DNA from: Echinococcus granulosus | Lineage: Eukaryota > Platyhelminthes > Cestoda > Cyclophyllidea > Taeniidae | Length of the DNA stretch: 64,000 bases | NCBI RefSeq assembly: GCF_000524195.1 | Contig: NW_020170555.1 | Span: 62,001-126,000 of the forward strand | Reading direction: 5' to 3' | Shown here: piece after piece, positions 33,463 to 45,889 of the stretch | Layout of the letters: each line of letters opens with the position of its first letter | How positions within the stretch are numbered: the first letter of the stretch is position 1 | Notes under the pieces: model-generated | Told to the model about the DNA's origin: nothing | What the model saw: only the letters and a program-made list of their open reading frames with translations | The model's database searches: none | Position numbers and translations under genes: made by a program

Positions 33463-34503
33463 GATTACACAGCAGAGTAACACAGAAGAGCCTTCAACTA
33501 TAAACGCGAATAACGCACACTTTGATTGGTTTCAATAGCTAAAGGGAGCCAATGGCAGTAGGGCAGAGTCTTATGTCCTTAAAAATATGCAATGGTTAAA
33601 CACGACTGGTTTCAAAACGGTGAACTGGATTATCTTTTTTTCAGAATACACCATTTTAAAGCAAAAATTGTTAGAAACAATGGTAGACAAGCGAAATGCA
33701 AAAGGATACCATCAGAAAAATGTAGATGCTTTTTAATTTTACAGGCACGAAGATGCAAAGAAAAGGTCAATTTATTTATGGTCTCCTTGAAAAAAAGATA
33801 AAACCCTGGGAAAATGCTGCAACACTGCCTGGTCAACAAAGTAATTCTCCTACATCCTAGAAATATCAATTCGAAAACTGTTGATCTTAAGACTTATTTA
33901 AACTTAGCTGAACATAATCTTATTATATTTACTGTGAAATGTGATCTTAGAATATTTTCGCACACATTGGGGTGTTTGAAGTGCGAACTTTTTCTTCGAA
34001 CGTATGTTCTTTTGAGTATAAAAATATTCCTGTTATTTAAATTAAAGTGAAAGCGGAAGGAATTTTAACCAATTTGTGTAATATTTACTCTTTGGTTCCT
34101 TAGCGTACATTTCAACTTCGGAGATGCAAATAAATATCTAAGTCTAAGATAATTTTCCAGTTATAGAAACTTACTACCCCAACTTGCTGCATATAGTCGT
34201 ACCGCATTTTAGATTTTTGTTTGCAGTTTTAATTTTTAGGGAGAAAAGCAATTGTAAGTGCCATTTACTGGGGCTAGTGGTGAATTTATCTGACAGATTG
34301 TCTGCTCCTGGGCTTCTTATGACATTTAAAATAAAATAAATGAAACATTTTTAGCCATAATTTCTAACGTTCTGGCTTTCTGATGGTAGGTTGATTTTTT
34401 CTAGGACAAACTTGGCCAATATTTTGTTATAACTTACTAAATGAAGAACTTCAACAGATCACCAACTTGATCTATTGGTAACGATGCTGCTTTCATTCTG
34501 CAG
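33463..34503. other. AT-rich intergenic region
   Basis: Divergent interval between APRT (-) and the ERICH2-like gene (+). Short frames at 33592-34050 are AT-rich and motif-free. It ends in a strong acceptor (CTGCTTTCATTCTGCAG, AG at 34502-34503) 42 nt before the next start codon. Confidence 0.45.
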
Positions 34504-34545
34504 TATAGTTTGTGTTGGGTTGTCCGCAAATTTTACCAGTTTATA

Positions 34546-34935
34546 ATGTCCGGTTCAGGAGATAATGGTTGTGCACAACAGGGACCTGAGGCATCACATC
34601 CGGGTGCTTCGAATGAACTTCTATTGGAATTTCTCGATAGTGTTATGTACAAACGTTTCGACACAGCCCTTATGCTCTGCAAAAAAATAATCGAAGCTGA
34701 ACCTGACAACTATGAAGCTCGTGCATTTCTTCCTATGCTTGAGGAGGCTAGTGCATTAAAGTCAACCGGATACTTTAATCCATTAGACACCTCTTCTTCA
34801 ACTGAATCCGGTGAAAGCAGTGCAGAGGAAAGCGAACACAAAAAGGAGCGTCGCAACTCTTCTTCCTCTTCAGATGAATGGGATTACAGCACCACAACGT
34901 CAGATTCTGATGATGCTTCAGAAGATGATGGGTAA
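34546..34935 (+). CDS. ERICH2-like small acidic protein
   Basis: Single coding exon of 129 residues from the ATG at 34546, the first ATG of the frame. Residues about 22-70 (ELLLEFLDSVMYKRFDTALM, then LCKKIIEAEPDNYEARAFLP) form a TPR-like helical pair like the conserved core I associate with glutamate-rich protein 2 (ERICH2): EFL...M....A...C..I...EP.N.EA..F.P..E. The C-terminal half is Ser/Glu/Asp-rich and ends SDSDDASEDDG, a disordered acidic tail and probable casein-kinase target. A pyrimidine-rich acceptor 42 nt upstream suggests a 5' UTR intron or spliced leader. Poly(A) signals follow at 35195 (ATTAAA) and 35319 (AATAAA). The function of ERICH2 is poorly known. The gene is well supported; the family name is tentative. 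Confidence 0.7.
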   Translation: MSGSGDNGCAQQGPEASHPGASNELLLEFLDSVMYKRFDTALMLCKKIIEAEPDNYEARAFLPMLEEASALKSTGYFNPLDTSSSTESGESSAEESEHKKERRNSSSSSDEWDYSTTTSDSDDASEDDG

Positions 34936-35318
34936 TACAACAAATATGTAATTGTACAGACACTGGTAATAACTAGTGTGCTTGCGTAATGCAAATTCCA
35001 CTGTATTTATGTGTCTTGTACTCTGCTGACCGAAGAAAGCATTTTTGTACGTGAAATGTTTTACGGGATTTACGCATGCTAAAGTCAACGTTTTTTTTAC
35101 AATAGGATACCGAGCTCCCAATATCATTGCGGTACAGTTTATGTGGCGAAGATAATGTTATTGCTTAGTTATTCCTCTGGAAATTTGGCTAAATATTAAA
35201 GTGGAGCAAAGTTGAGCTTTGCTTTTTCTGAAAGAATATTGACTGAAAGACTTCAAAAAGTTTATTTAAGTGGCATGACTAAAACTAATTTGAAATAGCA
35301 GTGAATAGTTCTAAGTGA

Positions 35319-35324
35319 AATAAA
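35319..35324 (+). terminator. AATAAA poly(A) signal of the ERICH2-like gene
   Basis: Canonical AATAAA 384 nt after the stop. A weaker ATTAAA at 35195-35200 is an alternative. Confidence 0.4.
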
Positions 35325-37779
35325 TGTTTGGGGTTACTTTAACCCCACTGTAAAAATGAAGTAATCTAGAATTAGGGAGGAATTGTGCAATCATTTATGA
35401 GTGCTTAGTTTTCATTCCTACAGCATGCCATTAAATGAACCATTAACAGACCTTACTATCTTTTAAGCTGTTTTATACATTCCGAATGTATATGTCCATA
35501 TTTGAAAAGTATTTTGGCCTTATTTTGGTGGACTAAGACATTTTGGATATATATTTCCCAAGTAGGAAGCCATAGAGTCTGTATTTGTTTACCTCAAACC
35601 GCATATTTGCATTCATTGGATGAAAGGCAACTGAGGAAAAAAGGAGCTGTTTTTTGCAATTCTGTCTCCGATATTTCTGCAAAGAAAAAGAGTCTTTCGC
35701 CCCCGGCCAAATGACTGTTCCCAGTCAACACTGCTCTTTGGCTTTTTGGACAGAAAAGATAAACACCCTGGTTGTGCGAAGTCTCATTCATTTTCCCTTT
35801 GGTTACCTGATTTTCAAAAAAACGGAAAATGCATGAGAGGTGAAAATTTTTCCCTTTCCCTTAGAAAAAAGTTCAGTTATTGCCCAACTTTAGTAAAGAA
35901 CTAGAGCCACTTTAGCAGAAGAGGCTGTTGATGGGGCTATGGTCTGGAAAATGTCACCAGTGGATAGGGAAAATGGAGTAAGTTTCCGTTTCTTTGACTG
36001 AAATGGAATCAAATTTCACCCAAATGTCTCCCATAAATTGGCAGTTATATTTATGTCGAGGGTGGAGACTTGTTCAAACTTAACACAGTGGAGGAAGAAG
36101 GGCACTTTCTACGCCACGACATTTCTCGTGACACGATTAGGGGGCGCACATGACATTTACGTTATCACGGCAAATCACCATGGTCCACTTGCCCGCTTTT
36201 TTGCCTCTGGAGGTAATGTGGTGGAACGCAGCTGGATAGGCGACCATTGACGCAGGCAATCGCTGCAAAACAGGCAAAAGAAGGCAATGTAACACCTCTA
36301 AAGCACTTTTTTTCAACTGCGAAGAATGCTGCAAAAATGTTAAGGTGGATCGAGTGGCTTTATCACTTCTCATTGGCTTCCTCTCATCTAGCTGCCAGTT
36401 TTTCTCTGCCATAGTTAAAATCACCAATTAAAAGGCCAATTTCTCACATTCTCTTACAAGGTTTAAAGCAAGTAGATTCTCAAATTTTTTTTTAATGTTT
36501 TAGTACTTTTACTTAAAGCATCCTTTTTGATGAAGAAGGGTTGTCATATATCATCATTTAAGGTAAAAGTACAAAGAGGGTGTTAACGCAAACCCCTCAA
36601 AAAAGTCCTTGGCTTCGCTAGATTGTTTAGTTAGAAGGTAGTGTCGTGACAGTTGATTATGAGATGACAACAAGACATATCTGGATATTTTAGAGGCAGG
36701 AATCAAATAGAATCCTCCTCCCTAGCACACTTTGAACGTCATTGGCAGCCTTAGAAACACGGCAAGAAGTTGGGTCACTGAAGGATTGGGAGTAGCATCT
36801 AATTTTGGATGGAATCCATCCCTCACTTTCAGATCACCATCGATGATTTTGTCAATGATTGTATGGCACTTGGCATTTATCATTTTACCGTCTGCCTCTC
36901 TGTCTTCCATCCCAGCGTGCACTAGGCCTCCGTGGTTGCGAAGTTCCGTAGTTTATTGGTCAGGAAGAATTCATCTCTTGATCACTGACCTGGTGACTGA
37001 TCTTGCATCTGCGTGGATGGGACGTACAGGAATGGGCCTCCCACGCCACACACGCCTGATCGTCTCAGAGAGGTTGACACCGTGGAGGACTTGAAGTCGC
37101 CTGTGGGTACGAGTTAGTACACCATAGTTGCCTGGCCGTCTACCTTCCTGATGGACGGCGTATGTACTGGGCTGGACTGGCCAAAACTAAACTGGAGTGG
37201 ACTAGCCCAGGTACGGCATTACTGCCAGCCATGCAGGACAGTATCCGAACACTCTTCTCGCCGCCCCACTCTGCAGTACCGCCTCGATGGGGTGTTTTAG
37301 TAGAATTTCTAATAGGTCCTAAAAGCCCGATGCATCCATTCGATGCCTTACTGTCCATCTACCGCGTGTCTCGTGGGATTTAATGTTAAAGTAACATAAT
37401 TAAGCAGAAATCTTTTATTCTTATCCCTTTGGGAGAAAATGGGGGAGTGGGGAGAGAGGGGCGCGGAGTGAAAATGGGAAAAGGGGGTATGGGAATGAGG
37501 CAAGGCGATGAGGAGGAGAAACAAGCTTCCCTTCTATTCCTTCTATTCAATGAACCAGTAATTTGAATAGCTAACACGTTTCCTTCGAAATTCCTCACTT
37601 TCAACCCCCGTATTTTTAAATCTTTTCCACATTTTTTTTGCTGACAAATGGATTGAGGTCTCTGAAGGTGAGTTCTGCCGGAAGATCTAAACACTCTCTC
37701 GCTCATTCGACTTCAAACTCTAACGTCGGTAGTTGATATAGCAGCCGCAGCATTAGGAGGGTGAATTTCGGACCTAACA
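35325..37779. other. non-coding interval with decayed frames
   Basis: No supported gene. Frames at 36137-36427 (-), 36722-36922 (-) and 36732-37094 (+) overlap one another and lack motifs. A CTGGAGTGGACTAGCC block near 37195 recurs near 42650, part of the local repeat content. Confidence 0.4.
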
Positions 37780-40700
37780 CTGGGAGGGGATGAAGAGGGA
37801 TGGAGGGAAGCTGCCAAGTAAGGTAAGGTTACCCACTCTCACCCTCCAGCCCTCATCTTATGACCTCTCAGATTGTGCGGTTGATCATCGTGGAACAGTC
37901 AGGACGCGGCGGTTAAGAGCTAATCTTCAAGCGATGAAGAAAATTAAACTTCCATTGGAAGAAGAATTGAAAAAATTCCTTTTTATTTCCGCATTTTATT
38001 ACTCCCAAAGGAGAAATATACATAATCCACTTTCTTTTTCTCCCTTTTTCGTTTTATCGCCTGTTTAACCTTTTTTTGGCATCTTCAGTACTGGGGCTTC
38101 AGGGGTAGTGGCCTTTCAAATTCAACCATCCTTCCCTACCTCCGCACAATTTTGAAAGAAAAAGGAAAAATCTAGGCAAAAACCTTTTATCCACAAGCAT
38201 TCACGTAGCTGGATAAAGTGTCGAGGAAAGAATGAATGAGGAGCGACGATTTTATCTCTTTTCAATTCATTCATGACATTTTTCACAAAAGTCTGTATTT
38301 TCGGCTATTTTTAATTCTCTGAAGAATATTTACTGCAGAAGGTAAAAAGAGGAGAAGGGAGAAATCCAACTGGCAAGTTTTTTTTAATGGTAGTGGTGGT
38401 GGAGGAGTATGTGAGAGCCTACACTTAGACATTTGGGCTCATTAAATTGGATACTCGCCTTTTCTCCGAAAATGAAGAGCTCTGTGCCTTCTGAGTGCAG
38501 AGCAGTTCTAAATTTTGCAACTTTTTTTCATTTTGAGGTGATATATTCTCTCCCTGCTAAAATACAAGGCCAATCTGTCATCAATCAGTAGTAGTTGCAA
38601 GGAAGTTGGTGTCAGACAGGACCTTTCCATGGTCTGGACACGAAAGGAGACACAACTGCGTTGACATTACATTCAGAAGTAAGTGAAAGGTCTCCCCTTC
38701 ACGATTTTTCAGTCATTTGATGCGCTTATTGTGTACGGATTGGGCCAGACACCGTTAATCAAGGCGACTGACAACAGAGGTGGAGCCTGCATGGACAGAC
38801 CTGTGATGATGGAGGCACCAAATACCCCAGATAATCATGAATCCCTCCGTAAAAGATGATTTCCTCTCACGGTGGTACCTTGACCACAACCTTGGCAGCC
38901 ACTCCTGTGGGCGTCTTGCCAACGCATGGCATGCTCAGCCGATCCTAAGTAATTGACGCATGACCTGGGAAAAGGACCTTCAAGTGTGACGTGGTTTCAG
39001 TTATTAGTGGCTTCCGCAGGATTCCATTTGACTGGTAGTGGCGGAAATGGCTTTGACTTCTTCCCAAATCCTGTCCTTTTGGTGGTTGCCAAAGTAGGCT
39101 TCTGCATTATTGAGGTCTGGAAATTAATCCAAAAAATCAAGACGGTTAGGTCTCTTGAATAGGATCCGCTCAAGACCTTCTCTGGCGTCGTTTCCAACAT
39201 CTTTAAGACTACAAGCTTGCTCAAAGGCTCGACTGTCCCGCATGTTCAAATGGACAGTTGCTCGTGAAGGACAGACAAGGTCTGACAAGACGTTTGTTAT
39301 CATAAAATGGACAAAACGATGGTGGGTAAAACACGTGGGAGGGGCGATGGCTACAACGAGCTAACAATAGACTCTCCAGGTAGTCCTCATACATGACTTT
39401 TTTCATGAAATCGTTGGGAATAGCAAACAATAGAAGAATATGGCGCCATCCACTGCTCCGGTTAAGGTTGTTTCTCTGTGCTGCCCCCAGTAATAGTCCA
39501 CGGGTCTTGTAATAGAGGCATAATATAGCCATCCAGAATCAAGTAGAACTTGGTGCAAAAGTAATCATGAACTTTGTCTGAATCTACGTTTTTATTTGAC
39601 AAAAATTCACTGACTTTGGAAGGCCTCTTGTAACAAACAGTGACTTCTCCCACGCCTCGAAACACAAACAGGCGATGTCTAGATGCCAAAAGTCTACACC
39701 CAGTCACCTACGCTTATAGCCCCCTATGGGTGTCCCTATTGTCTACCATCCAAGGGGGAAATAGTGACCTGGACAATAATGAATGGGGAATGTGGAAGAT
39801 GTGGGTGAGGAAAAGGGTGACCGTGAGGCATTGCCTCACACTCCCTTCTTCCTCCCGTCCCCGGTGCAAGATAGGGTCGTCCCTGGGGTAACTGTTGAGG
39901 TGTTTTGGGGTATGCGATCACATGCTGCTGGAAAATATTTTGACTTTCTTCTTACTAAACAACTTGGCCTATCCATTACTTACGAAGGATTTTCCTACCT
40001 CATACGCTTTTCGGCTATGTCGTGCGTAGTGGGTCCTCTGTGGATTGTATGAAACTACAAGGTGATGCACCAAATGCGCACACACAGAGTAAGAAGAGTC
40101 GCCTTGGGATGGAAGGGCACCTACCTTGGAAGTATGGGGTACGCATAATGGGTAGTGGATTGTGTGGAAGCGATAGATCTTATGCTTAGTCCCTCCTCTC
40201 AGGTCAGTCAGTCAATCAGTATGCAACTTCACTAACAGTACCTCTCCCTTATAACCCTGGCCAAGCGGATCAGAAACACCTAAATAGTTGATTTTAAAAA
40301 TTGTAATTGTCTCTTTTTATCCTTCCCTGTCTCCTACCGTTCATCCTGACCCCCATCTGACCTCTGGCTCACACTTGACTAGTCGTCACAATTGCAATGC
40401 CAGCTTCCTGAATGATGTTGATGCAGTCTACTGAATTAATTCCTTACGCATGACTAAGTGCTCTTAACACCTTCCCTCCATCTTTACTTTTCTCATCTTC
40501 CCTCTTGTGACGTTCTGTGCCATCGCGTGACGCATCCGAGGGTCCAGATAAATCAAACCACTTCTGAGGTGTCAGCTGAACCACTGCCACTCTTTCCAAG
40601 ACCGACATAACCGCAACCAATACGGCAACGAGGAGGAACTTTTCCACGTTTGGAAGAGCGGCTTTCTGTGCTTCGTAATGAGCAAAAAAGGCCTTTCCAA

Positions 40701-41420
40701 GGACCTGCAAGCAAAACCATATCTCCACCACGGGTCGTACCCAGAACACCTCGATTTCTTTCTGCCGCCCTACTTAGAGGCACCTCAGCAACAAAGCTCG
40801 ACTAGTCAAGTATGCATTCTTAAAAATACCTCAACAATTAAAAGTTAGAAGTGTAGTCACATTCCTCCCAGAAAAGGCGAAACATCTTTTCAACCTATCC
40901 TGCACTAATCCCTCACTAAACATGAAATCTCCTCCTCTTTTTTCCCCTTTCATTTTCATTCGCAAATTGATGGGTATCATGGTAACCCTATCCGAGTATA
41001 AAATTACCCATAAATTTTGACCTTTTCACAAAGAAAGTAGGCGGAAAGGGACACTAGTTTTGTCCCGGGAAATTTTGTAAATTGTGGTGAAAAAGTTCTC
41101 CAGCCACTGTTCCAACCGAGGTAGCCTGTTGGTACCGCAGTAGACAATAGCACGTTATCTAGCCAACTGATATCTCTCACTGTCATGGGTTTTTTTTTGA
41201 CTGCCTAGGTAGTTAATGGGATTTACTTGGTTGTTCACTTTGGGCAAGGTGTGTGTGTGCGTATGCCTGGGTGTCACAGTAGATGGAAGTAGTTGGGCGC
41301 GATAATCAACCACGAGGGCTCTTCAGGTGGGGATGGTATTTTGTACTTTGACCCAAGAATGCAGCCGTCATACCTGAGATTGGCCAAAATGCCCTTTCCT
41401 AGGGAAAATTAAATCAAATT
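37780..41420 (+). repeat. segmental direct duplication, copy A, first half
   Basis: Collinear with 57440-61090 at about 19.7 kb distance. Anchors: GGCGGTTAAGAGCT (37907 and 57574), CTTTCCATGGTC then GGACACGAAAGGAGACAC (38623 and 58275), AGACACC.TTAATCAAGGCGA (38749 and 58397), CCAACGCATGG.ATGCTC (38919 and 58573), AACTTGGCCTATC (39960 and 59556), GAGAATAGCACG-type block (41145 and 60760). No intact gene inside. It is too diverged for a recent copy or an assembly artefact. Confidence 0.7.
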
Positions 41421-42899
41421 GCCTTGTAGAGGAAGAGGTAAATGGACACACACTATGAGGACCCATTCAGGAGAAGCCAGTGTACAGAGTGGCGTGCCTT
41501 CTGGGGGAGGTCTACGACCTCGACTACTGTAAGTATTTCGGGGTTTTTCAAAGGTTTCACCTTTCTCGTCTACTTTATGGGCGATTTAAATGCCTGAAAA
41601 GGCACGCTCCTGATTAGTCTGTAGAACGGACAGATGGGTTTCGGGGCCAGGACTTAATCAAGACACGATAAGTAGACGAGAATGGAACCGTCCTAGGCCT
41701 TTGGTAACTAACCGTCGTGTATCGCATCCTATGGCAAATAAGGACGTCTGTGTTGAAGTCTTTTCCTCCCAATTACTGGGGTTGGGAAGTTGAAAGGATT
41801 TAAACTATCGTGCGCCTTTGTAATATTAAAAAAGCGATGCTTTTTCTTCTCCCTATGACTTTGCCTTTTCCTCATGTAACCCCTAAATTCTCGGTTTGAC
41901 TTGAACACTATTTATTTCCTTAATTACTACTTTTTTGTAATAAAAACCAACTGTTTTGTGGGCAACAATCCTCCTTTTTACCTCTACGCGGACAAGTAAT
42001 TCATGCATAAATCCAAAATTGATGGGGGAAATAAAATAAAACAAAAAGAAAAAACTGAAAATCCCTTGCGCATTTCCTCTTGACTACGTCAATCTAGTTA
42101 GATGACAAAACGTTACCTGTGACAGGAGAAAACGTAAAATACTTTTCGACTCTATTCTTTTTCTCCTCCCTATCTCCTCCTGCTCGTCTGCTTCAACTCC
42201 ATTCATCATGTTCCCCTCGAACGGGTACACATTTTAATGAGGGTGTATTTCGTGTTGGAAAATGAAAGGTCGCTTCAAAACAGCCAAATGTTAACCAATC
42301 TTTAGCAGGCTATTTTTTAGTTTATAATTTAAAAATTAATAAGACAGCGTTTAAATTGGCGTGGTTAGGTCAAATTGGGACTTTGTAAGTTACACAAGGA
42401 AGGGAAATGAGATCTGATGTTCTGAACTGCCTGAATGACTGGTTAGGCTGCAAGCGTGAGCATTCCAGGGAGACGGCAGGACAAATTCACCTAAATTAGA
42501 TGTTTACTTTCTGCTGGACAGTCACTCGGTAGTCTTCTTTCCCTAAATTTTCATGAGTTGACAAGGCACTCTGGCCCATCAACACAAGCTGCACGGTGGT
42601 ATGGTTGCCTGCCTGCCTGTCATCCTGTGATGGACAGCGCCTGCACCAGTCTGGAGTGGACTAGCCTGCCTCTAACTGGCCTATAGATAACCCTGGTGCT
42701 GGATAATAATGGGTCGTAAAAGTACGTCCTTGGCCTTGACCACTGCATGTAGTGACGTCATCATCCCTTCATCCCTTGTATTCTTCGTAAGGATCATCTA
42801 TACTGATTCTAAAACTGTCTTCTTCTTCTTCTTCGTGAACCTACCACGAATCCAACACTGTATTAGGTACGGAAAAATCATGCTTTGTGAGCACGTGGT

Positions 42900-43150
42900 G
42901 CTCTGCAAACATAGTTACCAACGCCGAGGTGTTCATTTCCTGAAGGCTGAGCATCAGGAAGCGTCTGACATCTTTTTGTTTCAGGCTTGATGGCGCAATT
43001 CGAAGGTAGTGAAGAATACATACTTCTTGGGAAAGAAGCTGGACTAGTGAGTCAGTCGGAAGAGAGTACCACTTTCTCAACACAACAAGGGATTTTCTTT
43101 CTTGTGTCACGGCAAAACTTGCTTATGAGAGTTCAACCTCAGTTGGTATG
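42900..43150 (+). repeat. inverted pair, plus arm
   Basis: Translates from an ATG at 42987-42989 as MAQFEGSEEYILLGKEAGLV. The reverse complement near 43990 reads MEQLEGARDNHLLGKLAGLV. DNA similarity extends about 60 nt upstream (AGGTG.TCATT..CTGAAG). Two decayed coding copies in opposite orientation, source protein unknown. Confidence 0.5.
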
Positions 43151-43839
43151 GGACCATAAGCAGTGCATTATCCTTGTTCTCGCCTTTTCTCTCCCCCATG
43201 TTCTCCGCATCATGCGCCGGAGGCTTGTCTACTAAGCGACCATCATCTTTCCCTGGCATAGATATTAGACACTGACAGGATCACAGAAGAATTCAAATAA
43301 AGGATTGGAAAGTGGAAAGGGGATTCGAAAGTGGCGTAGCCTTGGTCCCTCCTGTCACCCCGAGGGGGACGGCTTGATGGTGTTGAATTTCCCACAAAGC
43401 TCGCACCCCGTTTAGAGAAGGATAAAAGAGGATTTCTTTTATTCAAAACCGCAACATTTGAATTTCACTAACGCTTTTTAACGCCCTTATTAGGCGGCAT
43501 CTTGACCATAAAATATACTACTTAATAAGAATTTACCCCTTTTGCTTGCTTGTTAGGCACTTTTTATACAAAAGGGATAAATAGATGTTCACCTAAATGC
43601 TTTCGTTATTATTTTATTTTACCTTGAAATATCCACTCAATTGGTTAAATTTTGTGGAAAAGTAACACCCACTACTGGCAAGTATCAAATTTCGCCTCCG
43701 GAAGTACGCAACTCGGAGGCATTCACAACTATTTACGATCCCATCAGAAAGAATCTGGGAGGCAGTCACCAGATGGTGAAATGTAATCATAAAGGACTAC
43801 AAGGAAAGAGTCTGTGGATGTGAGGGGTACCGTCGCTCT

Positions 43840-44080
43840 CCCTTCCATCTCACAGATAAGGTGTAACTATTCTCTGGCAAAAATTTTGCGGTGATTAAAG
43901 GAATGCGGTCTGCCTGTAATGCGCTGTGATTTACGAGACCTGCCAGCTTCCCCAGAAGGTGATTATCTCGAGCACCTTCAAGCTGTTCCATAATGCATGG
44001 AGTAGATAGGGGAGCAGATGTGGGGGGCTGTTTAATGTATGGTCTTCAGCGAATGAGCACCTTGAAAAGAATAGCTGTGC
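43840..44080 (-). repeat. inverted pair, minus arm
   Basis: Partner of 42900-43150. Its frame (start at 43991) stays open for 64 codons and reads like real protein (KFLPENSYTLSVRWKGERRY), so this arm is the better preserved of the two. No family recognised. Confidence 0.5.
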
Positions 44081-45889
44081 CTGCAGGATACCACACACTC
44101 GCAAAGCAACTCCAGCCACCTAGGAATGGAGTGCTGGATGCGTGATTTGGCAGTGGATCTATTGGTTGCCTTACTTTGCAATACCAGAAGTCTTCCTCTC
44201 CGCTCCAGTCAGCCCCTCTATGTGACAGCCAGTCAGCAGGTGACACCAACTAGCCTGATTTCTCCGATCTTTTACTTGCAGGCAGAAACAATTGCTTTGT
44301 AATCATTTACATTGTTCATGACACCCCAATGGCATGTCACAATGTCAATAAAGGCACACAAACCCCTGTTCTGATTAGAAGCAGTGGGGTCCCTCTGAAG
44401 CTGATGCATCTATCATTGGATAGTGCGCTCCATGATATGGGTTGTTAGAGTTACTTGTGGACCATAATTTTTAACCCAAGTCAATGTGGCAAGAATCCGA
44501 ACCTCTTTGTAAAGTAGACAGGTTTAAATCACGCACAGTAAATTTATCCAGGACTTTTGTTTGTTTCCATGCTGGCGGCATGTAGCTACAATTGCTCCCG
44601 ATCGCATCGCATTGATGAACTAACAGAAGTGAATGCATTTTAATGATGTACACGAAAAAAGGGGAATGCATTTTACAAGTTCCCAATCATGACAGCAAGT
44701 CGGTGTAGCAAAGAAGTCTAAACAAATTCAAAGACCTTTTGATCAAATTATGCTTCAAATGGGGCATGTTTTCCTTCTGTGTTTAAACAATTGGGATTGG
44801 TGTGGAAAGTAATTTCTTGTAAAATTATCACTGGAATGAAAGATGGCCTAATTGATGCGGCGGATGTGTGGACTTGCAACTGAGAATTCGCAAATAAGTG
44901 GATGAAATAGTTAACAAACTGCGAAGAAATGGGGACATACTGTGTTTGGTGCAATGTTTTCCTGGCAAGTATGCATATGATGAGTGTCTAATCACCCGTC
45001 AGGCAGGGAGGAGAATGAACACAACGCCTCAGGCATCTGTTAACAACAATTACAACATAGTTTAAAAAGAGGTGACATTGTTATATATTGGAGGTGGAAA
45101 GTACCAGTTTATTCTTGGACCACTATATTAATAAATTTGGCGGATTAATGCAGAGAAGAGTCACATTTCCCATAAAGTAAGTCCTGAAATCATAAACAGT
45201 ATGACATCATTCATTTGACTCAAAAGTGACGCTTCATTTAGGCTAATTTACCTATAGAGGCAGTTAAATAAACAAACACACAAACAAGCTTCCTCTCACA
45301 ACAGATCCAAATCATTTTATACAATCTTTTACAAAACAAACGAAGGTGGCGCAAATATGGGTTTGTTTTCATTACGGAATTTCTAGATTGGAGGCATTTA
45401 TCAATCCTCCCCCTTTTTCCGCTTTAGCAAAGTAGACTTGACTTTTCTCATTACAGTAAATTAGGATCTTTCCAAAAGCTCCAGGAAGTGTTCCTGATTC
45501 ATTTTTTATAAAGCACAGTTTCGTGTGCTCTAGTGAAATGCGAAATTTCCCAAAAAGGGCATTTATTTCGAAATTCAATGCAAAGAGGCCCTACCGCACG
45601 CTCTATTTGTGAAAAGACTGCTTCATCAATGACCAGCGCATTGCCTTACTGAGGAGAAAATTTGTTGCCATTTTATTACTCCTTATAAGATGACTCTGTA
45701 CTTAAACAGAGAATGTACCACACCCATCACCACCGATGTACTCCTCATTATGCATCAATGAAGAATCGGCTTCATCCGCACTAAACAATGACAATCGTTG
45801 CCTGACTTCCAGGTGGACTTAAAAAAGATTTTACATGTTTCCAACTTCTTATATCAAGCATAAATACCCAAAACAGAATAACTTATTTA

